From the IMG/VR virus record IMGVR_UViG_3300020196_000067, positions 1-48,078 of that record: a stretch of 48,078 bases of DNA; one strand, written 5' to 3'. A program made the translations under genes and the position numbers. Below, piece by piece: positions 40,793-48,049 of this stretch. Within the stretch, counting starts at the first letter, position 1. Each line of letters begins with the position of its first letter. The DNA comes from a virus. A model generated the notes under the pieces. It worked only from the letters and a program-made list of their open reading frames with translations, had not been told where the DNA came from and ran no database searches.

Positions 40793-43057
40793 ATGTCTAA
40801 TGGAATAAAAATAAATTCTGATAATGATATATGTTTTGAAGTTAGTGACAACACACTGACTATTACCTCTAATTATATAAGCTCTTCTAATTTTATAGGA
40901 AATATTACAGATGGCGTGTATCGTAATATAGATTACGTAACAGGCGGAACTGTTATATTAGATAAACTATATAATAAAATTGTTGTTAGTGCCTCTAATT
41001 CAACAAATATTTATTTTCCTAATCCAATACTGTTTAATAATTATGAATTTTTTATTAAAAGAATGGATAATTCTAATAATACTGTTACTTTAATACCAAA
41101 ATATGGTATTTATAAAGACTCTGCTTTAACCGGCTCTAACCAATCAATTGATGCAGCAATAAATGCAGCGGGTAATAAAATTTTATTTAGTGGCGCGAAT
41201 CTGTCAACCCAAATTATTTCTTCCTCTACTCCAAATCTTAAATTATTGTTACATATGGAAAATATTAGTGGCACAAATGTATTTGTTGACAGTTCGCCAT
41301 ATAAAAGAAAAGGGCTGTATCCACAACAATATCCTACAGATTTAGAAATAAATAATGAACAATATAAGTTTGGATCCAGTAGTCTTAAAGCTTTTAGGGG
41401 TGGTGTTTATTTTGATGAATATGGTGATATAAGTTTTACAACCGGCGATTTTACTTTAGAATTTTGGATGTATCCTTTATCTACAAACAGTTTTACTAAT
41501 GGAGGATACATATTTTCTACTCTAGATCCATTACAAGGTTCTAATCCCGGCACTCATTTGCAAGCCAATAAGCCGGTTATTTCATTAGCATATGGAAGAT
41601 TATATTGGACAGGATATTCGGCCCCAACTATCAGTTCAAGTGTTGTAAATATAAATGAATGGCATCACGTAGCCTTTAGTAGAACTGGTAGTATTTTAAA
41701 TATGTTTATAGATGGAAATCTAATAAATAGTGCTAGTTCAACTAATGATTATAATTTTAGTAGTATTTACGTGGGCGGAAATCAAAATGCGCCTTCATTT
41801 AACGGGTATATAGATGACTTTAGAATAATAAAAAATATTTGTTTATATACTGCTTCTTTTTCTCCTCCTACCGAATCTTTTTCTAATAATGAATTGTTTT
41901 TAACAAACAATACAATCACAAATCCTACAGGAACATACGTTTATTTATACAAAAAAGTATCAAATAATTGGATAATAGAAAATGTGTTTAGTAGTTCTTA
42001 TACTGCTAGCTGGCACATAGCAACAAGTGAAAATTTTGGTTATAGCGTAGATATAAACTCATTAGGTAATAAAGTATTTATTGGAGCGCATGGAGACTAT
42101 AAAACGGTAGGTGGAAGCGTATATGTTTATAACAGTTCCTCTAACGGCTGGTCCCTAGAAACAATATTAACAAGCGATTCAGCTAGTAATTTTAATGACA
42201 AATTTGGCTATATAGTAAAATGTAATTCTGAAGGAGATAAAATATTTATTTCTGCTATTAATGATGATTATTCGAATACTTATAATTATAATGATCCAAA
42301 TTATATAAATGATAAATGTGGAACAGTTTATGTTTTTTCTAGTTCATCTATTGGTTGGGTACAAGAGAATATTATAAAAATAGATTTAAGAAAAGGTTAT
42401 TCTTTTGGATTATCAATAGATACTGATATTTCAGGAAGTAAATTATTGGTTGGTCGTAATGAGTCGTTTTATGGAACTCCCGCGTATGGTGCAGCTTATC
42501 TTTTTAATTCTGAATCTGCTAGTTGGACACTAACAAAAATTTTCGGTGAACCAATTCAATATTCGTATCATTATGGCAAACGAGTTAAGATAAGCCATGA
42601 TGGTTCTACAATAGCTAATTTAGCTGATCCATACTGGAATCAGGGGCGCGTCTATGTTTATAAATATGTAAACTCTTCTTGGGTTAATGAGTTTACTTAT
42701 TCTTTTAATAAAGGGCATGGTCTGCCACAAGTATATTTAGATTTTGATAATAACAATAGATTATACATCAATAATGTTGACAATAATTATATTTATTCAA
42801 GTTCTTCTTTTGGATGGAACTTATATAATAGCTTTACCAGTGACACTGGTTCAAATATGGTGGTAAATTATTCAGGAACTAATGTTATTTATAACACCTT
42901 GGCAACTAATCGATTGTCAGTATATAATTTAGATTTTAGTGTTTACGATTATTTAAGTTCTAGTTCTGATATTGTTAGTAATAATATTGTATTATCTTCT
43001 GGCACAGGATCATATAATTATATAAGCAACGGAGCAGGATGGTATAAAATAGGATAA
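40793..43057 (+). CDS. Adhesin-like fibre: split tip domain enclosing propeller and LamG
   Basis: The 754-residue protein starts M-S-N-G-I-K-I-N. Residues 1-105 match the first part of a small fibre domain seen whole in the 121-residue neighbour (I-V-V-S-A-S, I-Y-F-P-N, T-V-T-L-I-P). A first propeller strand pair follows at 106-140 (A-A-G-N-K-I-L-F-S-G). A LamG domain at about 149-362 has F-T-L-E-F-W-M, W-H-H-V-A-F-S-R, M-F-I-D-G-N and Y-I-D-D-F-R-I-I. Propeller repeats run from about 378 to 725 (F-G-Y-S-V-D-I-N-S-L-G-N-K-V-F-I-G-A, V-Y-V-Y-N-S-S-S-N-G-W). The small domain ends with Y-I-S-N-G-A-G-W-Y-K-I-G. Probably a host-surface binding fibre; the ligand is unknown. No strong Shine-Dalgarno site is present beyond a weak GAGAT. 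Confidence 0.85.
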   Translation: MSNGIKINSDNDICFEVSDNTLTITSNYISSSNFIGNITDGVYRNIDYVTGGTVILDKLYNKIVVSASNSTNIYFPNPILFNNYEFFIKRMDNSNNTVTLIPKYGIYKDSALTGSNQSIDAAINAAGNKILFSGANLSTQIISSSTPNLKLLLHMENISGTNVFVDSSPYKRKGLYPQQYPTDLEINNEQYKFGSSSLKAFRGGVYFDEYGDISFTTGDFTLEFWMYPLSTNSFTNGGYIFSTLDPLQGSNPGTHLQANKPVISLAYGRLYWTGYSAPTISSSVVNINEWHHVAFSRTGSILNMFIDGNLINSASSTNDYNFSSIYVGGNQNAPSFNGYIDDFRIIKNICLYTASFSPPTESFSNNELFLTNNTITNPTGTYVYLYKKVSNNWIIENVFSSSYTASWHIATSENFGYSVDINSLGNKVFIGAHGDYKTVGGSVYVYNSSSNGWSLETILTSDSASNFNDKFGYIVKCNSEGDKIFISAINDDYSNTYNYNDPNYINDKCGTVYVFSSSSIGWVQENIIKIDLRKGYSFGLSIDTDISGSKLLVGRNESFYGTPAYGAAYLFNSESASWTLTKIFGEPIQYSYHYGKRVKISHDGSTIANLADPYWNQGRVYVYKYVNSSWVNEFTYSFNKGHGLPQVYLDFDNNNRLYINNVDNNYIYSSSSFGWNLYNSFTSDTGSNMVVNYSGTNVIYNTLATNRLSVYNLDFSVYDYLSSSSDIVSNNIVLSSGTGSYNYISNGAGWYKIG

Positions 43058-43063
43058 ACTTTT

Positions 43064-43429
43064 ATGTCTGATGGAATTTTATATGGTAATAATATAATAT
43101 TTTTGCAATTAAGTGGCAATACGTGTTTTCAATTTTCATCTTCTAGTTTAAGCTGCTCAAACTATAACACGCGAATAGGAAATTTTTCTTCTTGCAAAAC
43201 GGTATATCAAGATACTATATTAACAAATTATGATTATAAAATATTAGTTGATACATCACTAAATAATGTAGTTATAAATTTTCCTTCCGCTATAGAAAAT
43301 TTAAGTAAACAATATGTAATTAATATGATTTCTGGTAGTAATAATATGTTGATCAACTCGCTTCCTCCTGTTACAAGCAGTGGAACGGTTTATGTTTTTA
43401 GTGATGGAGAAAATTGGTTACCTTTATAG
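43064..43429 (+). CDS. Minimal fibre-tip domain protein
   Basis: The 121-residue protein appears to be the uninterrupted version of the domain that is split in both flanking genes. It starts M-S-D-G-I-L-Y. It contains K-I-L-V-D-T-S, then V-V-I-N-F-P-S-A, Q-Y-V-I-N-M-I-S-G-S-N-N-M-L-I-N-S, and ends Y-V-F-S-D-G-E-N-W-L-P-L. This order ('hhVdts...hxhPsa...hIxxhsgSNNhxI...SDGxxW') is a frequent C-terminal tip domain of phage fibres. It carries no LamG or propeller insert. It starts six bases after the previous stop and ends with TAG. It could be a fibre cap or a stand-alone short tip. Confidence 0.82.
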   Translation: MSDGILYGNNIIFLQLSGNTCFQFSSSSLSCSNYNTRIGNFSSCKTVYQDTILTNYDYKILVDTSLNNVVINFPSAIENLSKQYVINMISGSNNMLINSLPPVTSSGTVYVFSDGENWLPL

Positions 43430-43438
43430 GAATAAAAA

Positions 43439-45811
43439 ATGGCTAATGGTATTAAGTATAATTTTGTAAGTCGAAGCATAGATATTACAAAAAATAATAA
43501 TAAAACTTTTACTGCTGATTCAGCTTCTATTAGTTGTTCATTGCTTTTAGGAAATAATAATATTTCTACTCCAATTTATTTTTTAACTTCTAGTGAAAAT
43601 TTACAAAATTATCAAAATATTCATAAATTTATTATTAATAATAATATACAAAATATAAATTTATATAATCCATCGTTAAAAAATGGAAAGGAAATAATTT
43701 TATTTAACAAAGGAAATAGCGTTACTTTAAATACAAATAAATATTTTAATGAATTACAGATATTAACCGGTTCTATAGAAGTGGTAAATTCTGGTGATTA
43801 TTTTGGACAATCAGTTAGCGCAAATGATAATTTTTCTAAATTAATAGTTGGTTCACAATATGATGAAAAAGTATCTTTGCCAATGGTCACTGCTAATGCT
43901 TTATCTTTATTATTAAATATGAATGATGTCAGCGGATCTACAGTTTTTGTTGACAGTTCTCCAAATAATTTTTCCATTACTAGAACTGGTAATACAGTAT
44001 TAACTTCTTCAGAAAGTAAATTTGGAGGATATAGTGCATTTTTTGATGGGAATGGAGATGCCTTAACGATTATAAATGGAAATACTATAGCTTTTGGAAA
44101 TTCAGATTTTACAATAGAAACTTGGGTTTACAATAAAGGAAACGGACAAGTTAATATTTTTGAAACAAGAAATGGATCCGAAGGATCATATCCAGTATTA
44201 GGAATCGGAAGTGATGCTAAATTTTATTGGTATTTAAACAATAATTATGTAATTGTTTCTGATGTTTCTGAATTAAACACTTGGGTTCATGTTGCTGTTA
44301 GCAGAAAAAATAACGTAACAAAAATGTTTTTAAACGGTACACAATCTGGAAATTCTTATAATGATAATAATAGTTATGTTTTTCCAAGATTGTTGATAGG
44401 TACTTATAATTTTGGTGCTGCCGGATCATTCTATGGTTATTTAGATGATTTTAGAATTCTTAAAGGCGTTGCGTTATATACTTCTAGTTTTTTACCTCCA
44501 ACGGCGTCATTTACTTCTAATGATGCAGAAAATTTTTATTCTTATTATAATTCCGGACCACAAACTGGTTTAGCTTACATTTTTAATTCGTCTTCTAATG
44601 GTTATGCTCTGGAACAAGTATTAAGTGGGGCATATGCTACGGATGAATCAGATGAATTTGGCTATAGTGTATCTATGAATTCAGCTGGTGATAAAGTTGC
44701 TATTGGCGCAAGATATGATGAAAGCGCAAATTCTTCAGAAGGATTAGCGTATATTTTCACTAGTGGTTCTAATGGATGGTTTAATGAAGCAATATTAAAA
44801 GGCTCCCGTGTTGAAACGTCAGATAATTTCGGCACATGTTTAAAAATAAATAATAGTGGTAATTTATTAGCTGTTGGAAGTCCAAATGATGAGCAATCGT
44901 TTACAGTTGCATCTGCTGGTTTGGTATATATTTTTAGAAGTTCTTCTATTGGTTGGAACGAAGAGGCAATATTAAATGCATCTAATTCGACAGCCGGTGG
45001 CGGACCAGATTATTTTGGTTCATCATTAGATTTTAACGAAGAAGCAAACAGACTTTTTGTTGGAGCGCCAGCAGATGAAACTGCTGAAGCATCGGCATAT
45101 TTTGGCGCGGGTTTGGTTTATGTTTTTAATAGTAGTTCTGGTGGGGTCGGTTGGATTTCCGCAGGATATATATCCTCTGATATTTCTCTGAATTCTAAAG
45201 TATTAAATTTTGGCAATCAAGTTTCTTGCGATGGAACAGGAAATAAAGTACTAATTTCCTCTAATAAAACTAACGGCTGGACGGATTATCCCACTACATT
45301 ATGTTATTTATATACCCTTAGATCGGGACAATGGGTTTTGGAACAGCGTTTTAGCGGAAGTAAAGTAAATGGTGATGATACTCAAAACAATCTTGTAAAA
45401 TTAAACTATAGTGGTAATATGGCGTTTATAGGTTCTTATAATTCAGAAATTTCTGAATTATTGAATTCTACCGGTAATAATTCATCTGGTTTAGTATACA
45501 ATTTTGCTAGTGGTTCTAGCGGCTGGGTATTAAATACTATTATTTATGGTTCATGTGCATATGAAACTAATGATTACTTTGGCTCTAATTTATTTTGTAA
45601 TAAAGAAGGTAATAAATTATTAGTTGGCGCAATTAATGATGAAATTACTTCAAGCATTACCAGTAATGGAGGTTTAACTTATATTTTTGAAGTTGAAAAT
45701 AATTATCCAAATTCAGCGGATTATTATATTGACAATAATTTATATTATATATTGCCTACCAGTTCTTCAGCCACATTTATAAGCTATAGGAATTCATGGT
45801 ATAAATTTTAG
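43439..45811 (+). CDS. Adhesin-like fibre: split tip domain enclosing propeller and LamG (paralogue)
   Basis: The 790-residue protein is a divergent paralogue of the 754-residue one. Residues 1-106 are the first part of the tip domain (M-A-N-G-I-K-Y-N, then F-I-I-N-N-N and I-I-L-F-N-K-G-N-S-V-T-L). Residues 112-141 are the first part of an FG-GAP-like propeller blade (Y-F-G-Q-S-V-S-A-N-D). LamG lies at about 151-362 (F-T-I-E-T-W-V, W-V-H-V-A-V-S-R, M-F-L-N-G, Y-L-D-D-F-R-I-L). Propeller blades continue to about 755 (F-G-Y-S-V-S-M-N-S-A-G-D-K-V-A-I-G-A; G-L-A-Y-I-F). The C-terminus F-I-S-Y-R-N-S-W-Y-K-F closes the tip domain. AGGAATAAAA is the ribosome site. This is the last gene of the fibre locus. 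Confidence 0.86.
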   Translation: MANGIKYNFVSRSIDITKNNNKTFTADSASISCSLLLGNNNISTPIYFLTSSENLQNYQNIHKFIINNNIQNINLYNPSLKNGKEIILFNKGNSVTLNTNKYFNELQILTGSIEVVNSGDYFGQSVSANDNFSKLIVGSQYDEKVSLPMVTANALSLLLNMNDVSGSTVFVDSSPNNFSITRTGNTVLTSSESKFGGYSAFFDGNGDALTIINGNTIAFGNSDFTIETWVYNKGNGQVNIFETRNGSEGSYPVLGIGSDAKFYWYLNNNYVIVSDVSELNTWVHVAVSRKNNVTKMFLNGTQSGNSYNDNNSYVFPRLLIGTYNFGAAGSFYGYLDDFRILKGVALYTSSFLPPTASFTSNDAENFYSYYNSGPQTGLAYIFNSSSNGYALEQVLSGAYATDESDEFGYSVSMNSAGDKVAIGARYDESANSSEGLAYIFTSGSNGWFNEAILKGSRVETSDNFGTCLKINNSGNLLAVGSPNDEQSFTVASAGLVYIFRSSSIGWNEEAILNASNSTAGGGPDYFGSSLDFNEEANRLFVGAPADETAEASAYFGAGLVYVFNSSSGGVGWISAGYISSDISLNSKVLNFGNQVSCDGTGNKVLISSNKTNGWTDYPTTLCYLYTLRSGQWVLEQRFSGSKVNGDDTQNNLVKLNYSGNMAFIGSYNSEISELLNSTGNNSSGLVYNFASGSSGWVLNTIIYGSCAYETNDYFGSNLFCNKEGNKLLVGAINDEITSSITSNGGLTYIFEVENNYPNSADYYIDNNLYYILPTSSSATFISYRNSWYKF

Positions 45812-45815
45812 TTTC

Positions 45816-45844
45816 TAGACAGCCGACATGATAAATGCTATAGT
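45816..45844 (+). promoter_or_regulatory. Sigma70-like promoter with extended -10, primase gene
   Basis: TAGACA (45816-45821), a 17-base spacer, then TG-C-TATAGT (-10 at 45839-45844). Each hexamer matches the sigma70 consensus at five of six positions, and the TGn extension is present. The expected start of transcription is about 45851, two bases before the primase ATG. Confidence 0.7.
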
Positions 45845-45865
45845 GTCTATACATGTCAGACACTA
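45841..45865 (+). promoter_or_regulatory. Inverted repeat with the primase start codon in its loop
   Basis: TAGTGTCT (45841-45848) and AGACACTA (45858-45865) are perfect 8-base inverted repeats. The ATG (45853-45855) is in the nine-base loop. As DNA it overlaps the -10 element and could be an operator. As RNA it could form only if transcription starts upstream of the left arm. Confidence 0.65.
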
Positions 45866-46794
45866 AAAAAATACAAATTTTAAAAGACATTCTTGGAGAT
45901 TATTATGTTTCGGGAAACGAAAAGTTATTTTTCTGCCCGAAATGTAAACATCACAAGAAAAAACTAAGCATTAATTTAGATAAAGATGCTTTTAAATGCT
46001 GGATTTGTGATTTTTCTGGTAAATCCATTCGTCGTCTTGTACAAAGATATGGAAATTATGTCCAACAAAAAACATGGAATGAGCTTTCTGGTATTGTCGA
46101 GATTACAGAATACGAGAAGATCTTTCTGGCAGAGCAAAATATTGAAGAAAAAAGCGAACCAATCTCGCTTCCAACAGAGTTTCAGACGTTATGTAATCGT
46201 GATGTAGGTTTATCTTCTCTTCCTGCTCGCAGATATTTAAAAGATCGCGGTCTGACACGCGAAGATATACTATTTTGGAAGATTGGTTATGCTGTATCTG
46301 GTGAATATAGTGGTAGAGTTATTGTTCCATCATTTAATCTTGATGGAAAAGTAGATTATTTTATTGCTAGAACATATGAAAACGATTGGAAGCGTTATAT
46401 GAACCCTCAAACGCCCAAAGATATCATTTTCAATGAACTTTACGTTGATTGGAATTCAGATATTACTATTGTAGAGGGTGTGTTTGATGCAATTAAAGCA
46501 AAAAACGCTATTCCCATTCTTGGATCTACCTTACGAGAAGGTTCTAGGTTATTTCGTGAACTAATTCGTAACGACCCAGCAATTTATATTGCTTTAGACC
46601 CGGATGCTGAGAAAAAAGCAGAAAAACTTATTACCACACTATTAAATTACGATGCAGAAGTGTATAAAATAGACATTCCGGCAGGAAAAGATGTTGGTGA
46701 TATGTCACATGAAGAATTTTTAGAACATAAAAAGAATGCTAAACTAATTAAAGATAGCGATTATCTATTAATGAAAAAAATCATGAGTCTTTAA
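45853..46794 (+). CDS. DNA primase, DnaG/gp61-like (zinc ribbon plus TOPRIM)
   Basis: The 313-residue protein would make RNA primers for phage replication. The zinc ribbon is C28-x2-C31 with C49-x2-C52 (residues 28-52), followed by a helical linker. The RNA-polymerase/TOPRIM core shows R-V-I-V-P-S-F near 155, then I-V-E-G-V-F-D with E208, A-L-D-P-D-A with D249 and D251, and K-D-V-G-D-M at 279-284. These give the expected metal-binding acidic set. Its length is near that of T4 gp61 and shorter than bacterial DnaG, so a long helicase-binding tail is absent. No other Met lies before the zinc ribbon, so the ATG at 45853 is secure, yet it has no Shine-Dalgarno site and sits two bases after the predicted transcription start. 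It marks the change from fibre genes to replication genes. Confidence 0.93.
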   Translation: MSDTKKIQILKDILGDYYVSGNEKLFFCPKCKHHKKKLSINLDKDAFKCWICDFSGKSIRRLVQRYGNYVQQKTWNELSGIVEITEYEKIFLAEQNIEEKSEPISLPTEFQTLCNRDVGLSSLPARRYLKDRGLTREDILFWKIGYAVSGEYSGRVIVPSFNLDGKVDYFIARTYENDWKRYMNPQTPKDIIFNELYVDWNSDITIVEGVFDAIKAKNAIPILGSTLREGSRLFRELIRNDPAIYIALDPDAEKKAEKLITTLLNYDAEVYKIDIPAGKDVGDMSHEEFLEHKKNAKLIKDSDYLLMKKIMSL

Positions 46795-46795
46795 T

Positions 46796-46993
46796 ATGTC
46801 CGATAAACCAAAATATGATGAAAAAACGTTAATGTCGTTATTAAAAATCATGTTGGCGGTTCGCTCTGATTTAACAAAAGAAGAAAAATTATCTGTAATT
46901 AGATTAGCAGAACAACTTATAAGAAAAGGCAGCAAAAAAGACTATGAAGATAAACAAACTTTTCCTATCGAAGATTATAAAAGAAGAAATTAA
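46796..46993 (+). CDS. Small helical protein (unknown)
   Basis: The 65-residue product starts one base after the primase stop and is probably translated by reinitiation. It is charged and helical (L-M-S-L-L-K-I-M-L-A-V-R-S-D-L, then K-L-S-V-I-R-L-A-E-Q-L-I-R-K-G-S) and has no motif I recognise. Its last 50 bases overlap the start of the next gene in another frame. Its tight link with the primase gene suggests a replication-related or accessory role; that is inference from position. Confidence 0.72.
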   Translation: MSDKPKYDEKTLMSLLKIMLAVRSDLTKEEKLSVIRLAEQLIRKGSKKDYEDKQTFPIEDYKRRN

Positions 46994-47438
46994 AAAAGTC
47001 TTGATAGAAAGCGAATCTTTGCGCGAAGAAGAAGGCACAAAAGTTCAACAGGTTATTAGAATTTTTGCTAACTATTTTCAAGATCAAGAATCACAAACTG
47101 TTGATCCAGAAACACGCGCATTAAAAACAAAAAAGTTAAAAGACGATTTAGACGATGTTTTTCCTCAAATATCTGTTGGTGAACTATTGTCTAAACTAGA
47201 AGTAGGAACAGATCCGCAGTTATTTACTAAGGTAAAACAACTGTTAGATAGCGATTTCTCACCCTATGGCGATAAGTCTGATTCTTCTGATTACAGAAGC
47301 GCACCAGAAAATGAATTGTACGGACAAGGCAAATTTAATCCAAAAGAAGATCCCCAATTTGCTCATACAGATCCGCAACGTCAACTAGATCCTCGTAAAA
47401 ATAGAAAAGGCGAAGATCATAAAAACTTGGTACACTAA
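46944..47438 (+). CDS. Acidic protein with KxxLxKIIKEE N-terminal tag (unknown)
   Basis: The 164-residue product begins M-K-I-N-K-L-F-L-S-K-I-I-K-E-E-I, a short amphipathic helix that is nearly repeated at the start of the 47702 gene (M-K-V-T-K-Q-Y-L-K-K-L-I-K-E-E-L). I recall similar N-termini on otherwise unrelated proteins of large phages, which suggests a targeting or assembly tag. The rest is acidic and helical to about residue 110, then a disordered tail rich in Asp, Pro, Gln and Lys. The ATG lies within the preceding gene (50-base overlap). The ribosome site is weak. Function unknown. Confidence 0.78.
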   Translation: MKINKLFLSKIIKEEIKKVLIESESLREEEGTKVQQVIRIFANYFQDQESQTVDPETRALKTKKLKDDLDDVFPQISVGELLSKLEVGTDPQLFTKVKQLLDSDFSPYGDKSDSSDYRSAPENELYGQGKFNPKEDPQFAHTDPQRQLDPRKNRKGEDHKNLVH

Positions 47439-47439
47439 T

Positions 47440-47634
47440 ATGAGCGAACGTCCAGAAAGCGGTGGAAAAAGCGAAGGTAAAAGATGTGGTGGAGCTTGCA
47501 AGCATAGCAGCACATATCATCAAGTAAAATGGTTTGATAAATATACAAGTATGTATTATTACGGTTGCGCTTATGTTGATTGTAAATGCATGAATTATGT
47601 AGCAACTGATATTGATAATACAGAAATTCGTTAA
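47440..47634 (+). CDS. Small cysteine-rich protein, possible zinc-binding
   Basis: The 64-residue protein has five Cys residues in two groups: C16-x3-C20 with H22 and H27 close by, and C43-x4-C48-x-C50. That spacing would suit a small zinc site, but I know no matching family. An N-terminal Gly/Ser/Lys-rich segment precedes it. The ATG is one base after the stop of the previous gene, so translation is probably coupled. It lies downstream of the primase in the same run of small genes. Confidence 0.72.
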   Translation: MSERPESGGKSEGKRCGGACKHSSTYHQVKWFDKYTSMYYYGCAYVDCKCMNYVATDIDNTEIR

Positions 47635-47646
47635 TTTTTTGCCTTT

Positions 47647-47676
47647 CTGACAAAAAAAAATACTATTTACTATAAT
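47647..47676 (+). promoter_or_regulatory. Sigma70-like promoter before the 47702 gene
   Basis: CTGACA (47647-47652), an 18-base spacer, then TATAAT (47671-47676). This is the closest match to the sigma70 consensus in the window. A CTATTTA element (47663-47669) is embedded just before the -10. The ATG at 47702 follows after an AAGAG ribosome site. Confidence 0.65.
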
Positions 47677-47701
47677 TTTGCAGTTTTTAAAAGAGATAAC
47701 C

Positions 47702-47851
47702 ATGAAAGTTACAAAGCAATATTTAAAGAAGTTGATTAAAGAAGAATTGTCACAAGAAGCACATAAACAAAACAAACACGATATTGAGTCAAATATATCT
47801 ATTAATATTAAAAAATTAAGCCCAGATTATAATTTTGGTCAAAGAATTTAA
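47702..47851 (+). CDS. Short protein with KxxLxKLIKEE N-terminal tag, likely truncated
   Basis: The 49-residue frame starts M-K-V-T-K-Q-Y-L-K-K-L-I-K-E-E-L, matching the start of the 46944 product, and continues with polar sequence to Y-N-F-G-Q-R-I and TAA. The same frame stays open after this TAA for 52 more codons to another TAA at 48008-48010, so this looks like one gene broken by a single in-frame stop. A good promoter (47647-47676) and an AAGAG ribosome site lie upstream, so the first part is probably expressed. Confidence 0.6.
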   Translation: MKVTKQYLKKLIKEELSQEAHKQNKHDIESNISINIKKLSPDYNFGQRI

Positions 47852-47878
47852 ATAGAAAAAAAAAGATATAATGCTTAT

Positions 47879-48010
47879 ATGGATGAAAAAGGAAATATTT
47901 CCTCTAAACCATCGCCAAATGCTAAAAGAATAGAGATATATTATGAAGTTGTAGCAGCAGTTGAAGATTTGGACATGGAACATCCCGACATGACCGGCCA
48001 CGGTTTTTAA
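47879..48010 (+). CDS. In-frame downstream part of the interrupted 47702 gene
   Basis: The ATG at 47879 is in the same frame as the 47702 gene and gives 43 residues (M-D-E-K-G-N-I-S, then E-I-Y-Y-E-V-V-A-A-V-E-D-L and a terminal M-T-G-H-G-F). It has no ribosome site of its own. The even character of the sequence on both sides of the stop favours a recent nonsense change, a sequencing error or read-through over two independent genes. No function recognised. Confidence 0.4.
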   Translation: MDEKGNISSKPSPNAKRIEIYYEVVAAVEDLDMEHPDMTGHGF

Positions 48011-48049
48011 TTAATAAAACTATAGACACAACACAAAACTTGTAGTAAC

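Noticed and set aside
40776-40793. TGA-TATAGA nine bases before the 40793 start as a third leaderless promoter
   Set aside because: The hexamer is weaker, no -35 is seen, and it is simply the stop region of the previous gene; in such A+T-rich DNA the match is likely chance. The TATAAT before 25682 is held at the same low level.
28803-45811. A diversity-generating retroelement driving fibre variation
   Set aside because: No reverse transcriptase and no template/variable repeat pair with adenine-specific changes could be seen in the window.
41163-46207. Sense-strand overlapping frames at 41163-41345 and 45986-46207
   Set aside because: Both are inside strong genes (the LamG fibre and the primase) in another frame, without ribosome sites or recognisable products.
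47621-47649. CAGAAA / TTTCTG inverted repeat as a terminator
   Set aside because: Six-base stem with a long 17-base loop and no T-tract after it; the right arm overlaps the -35 of a better-supported promoter.
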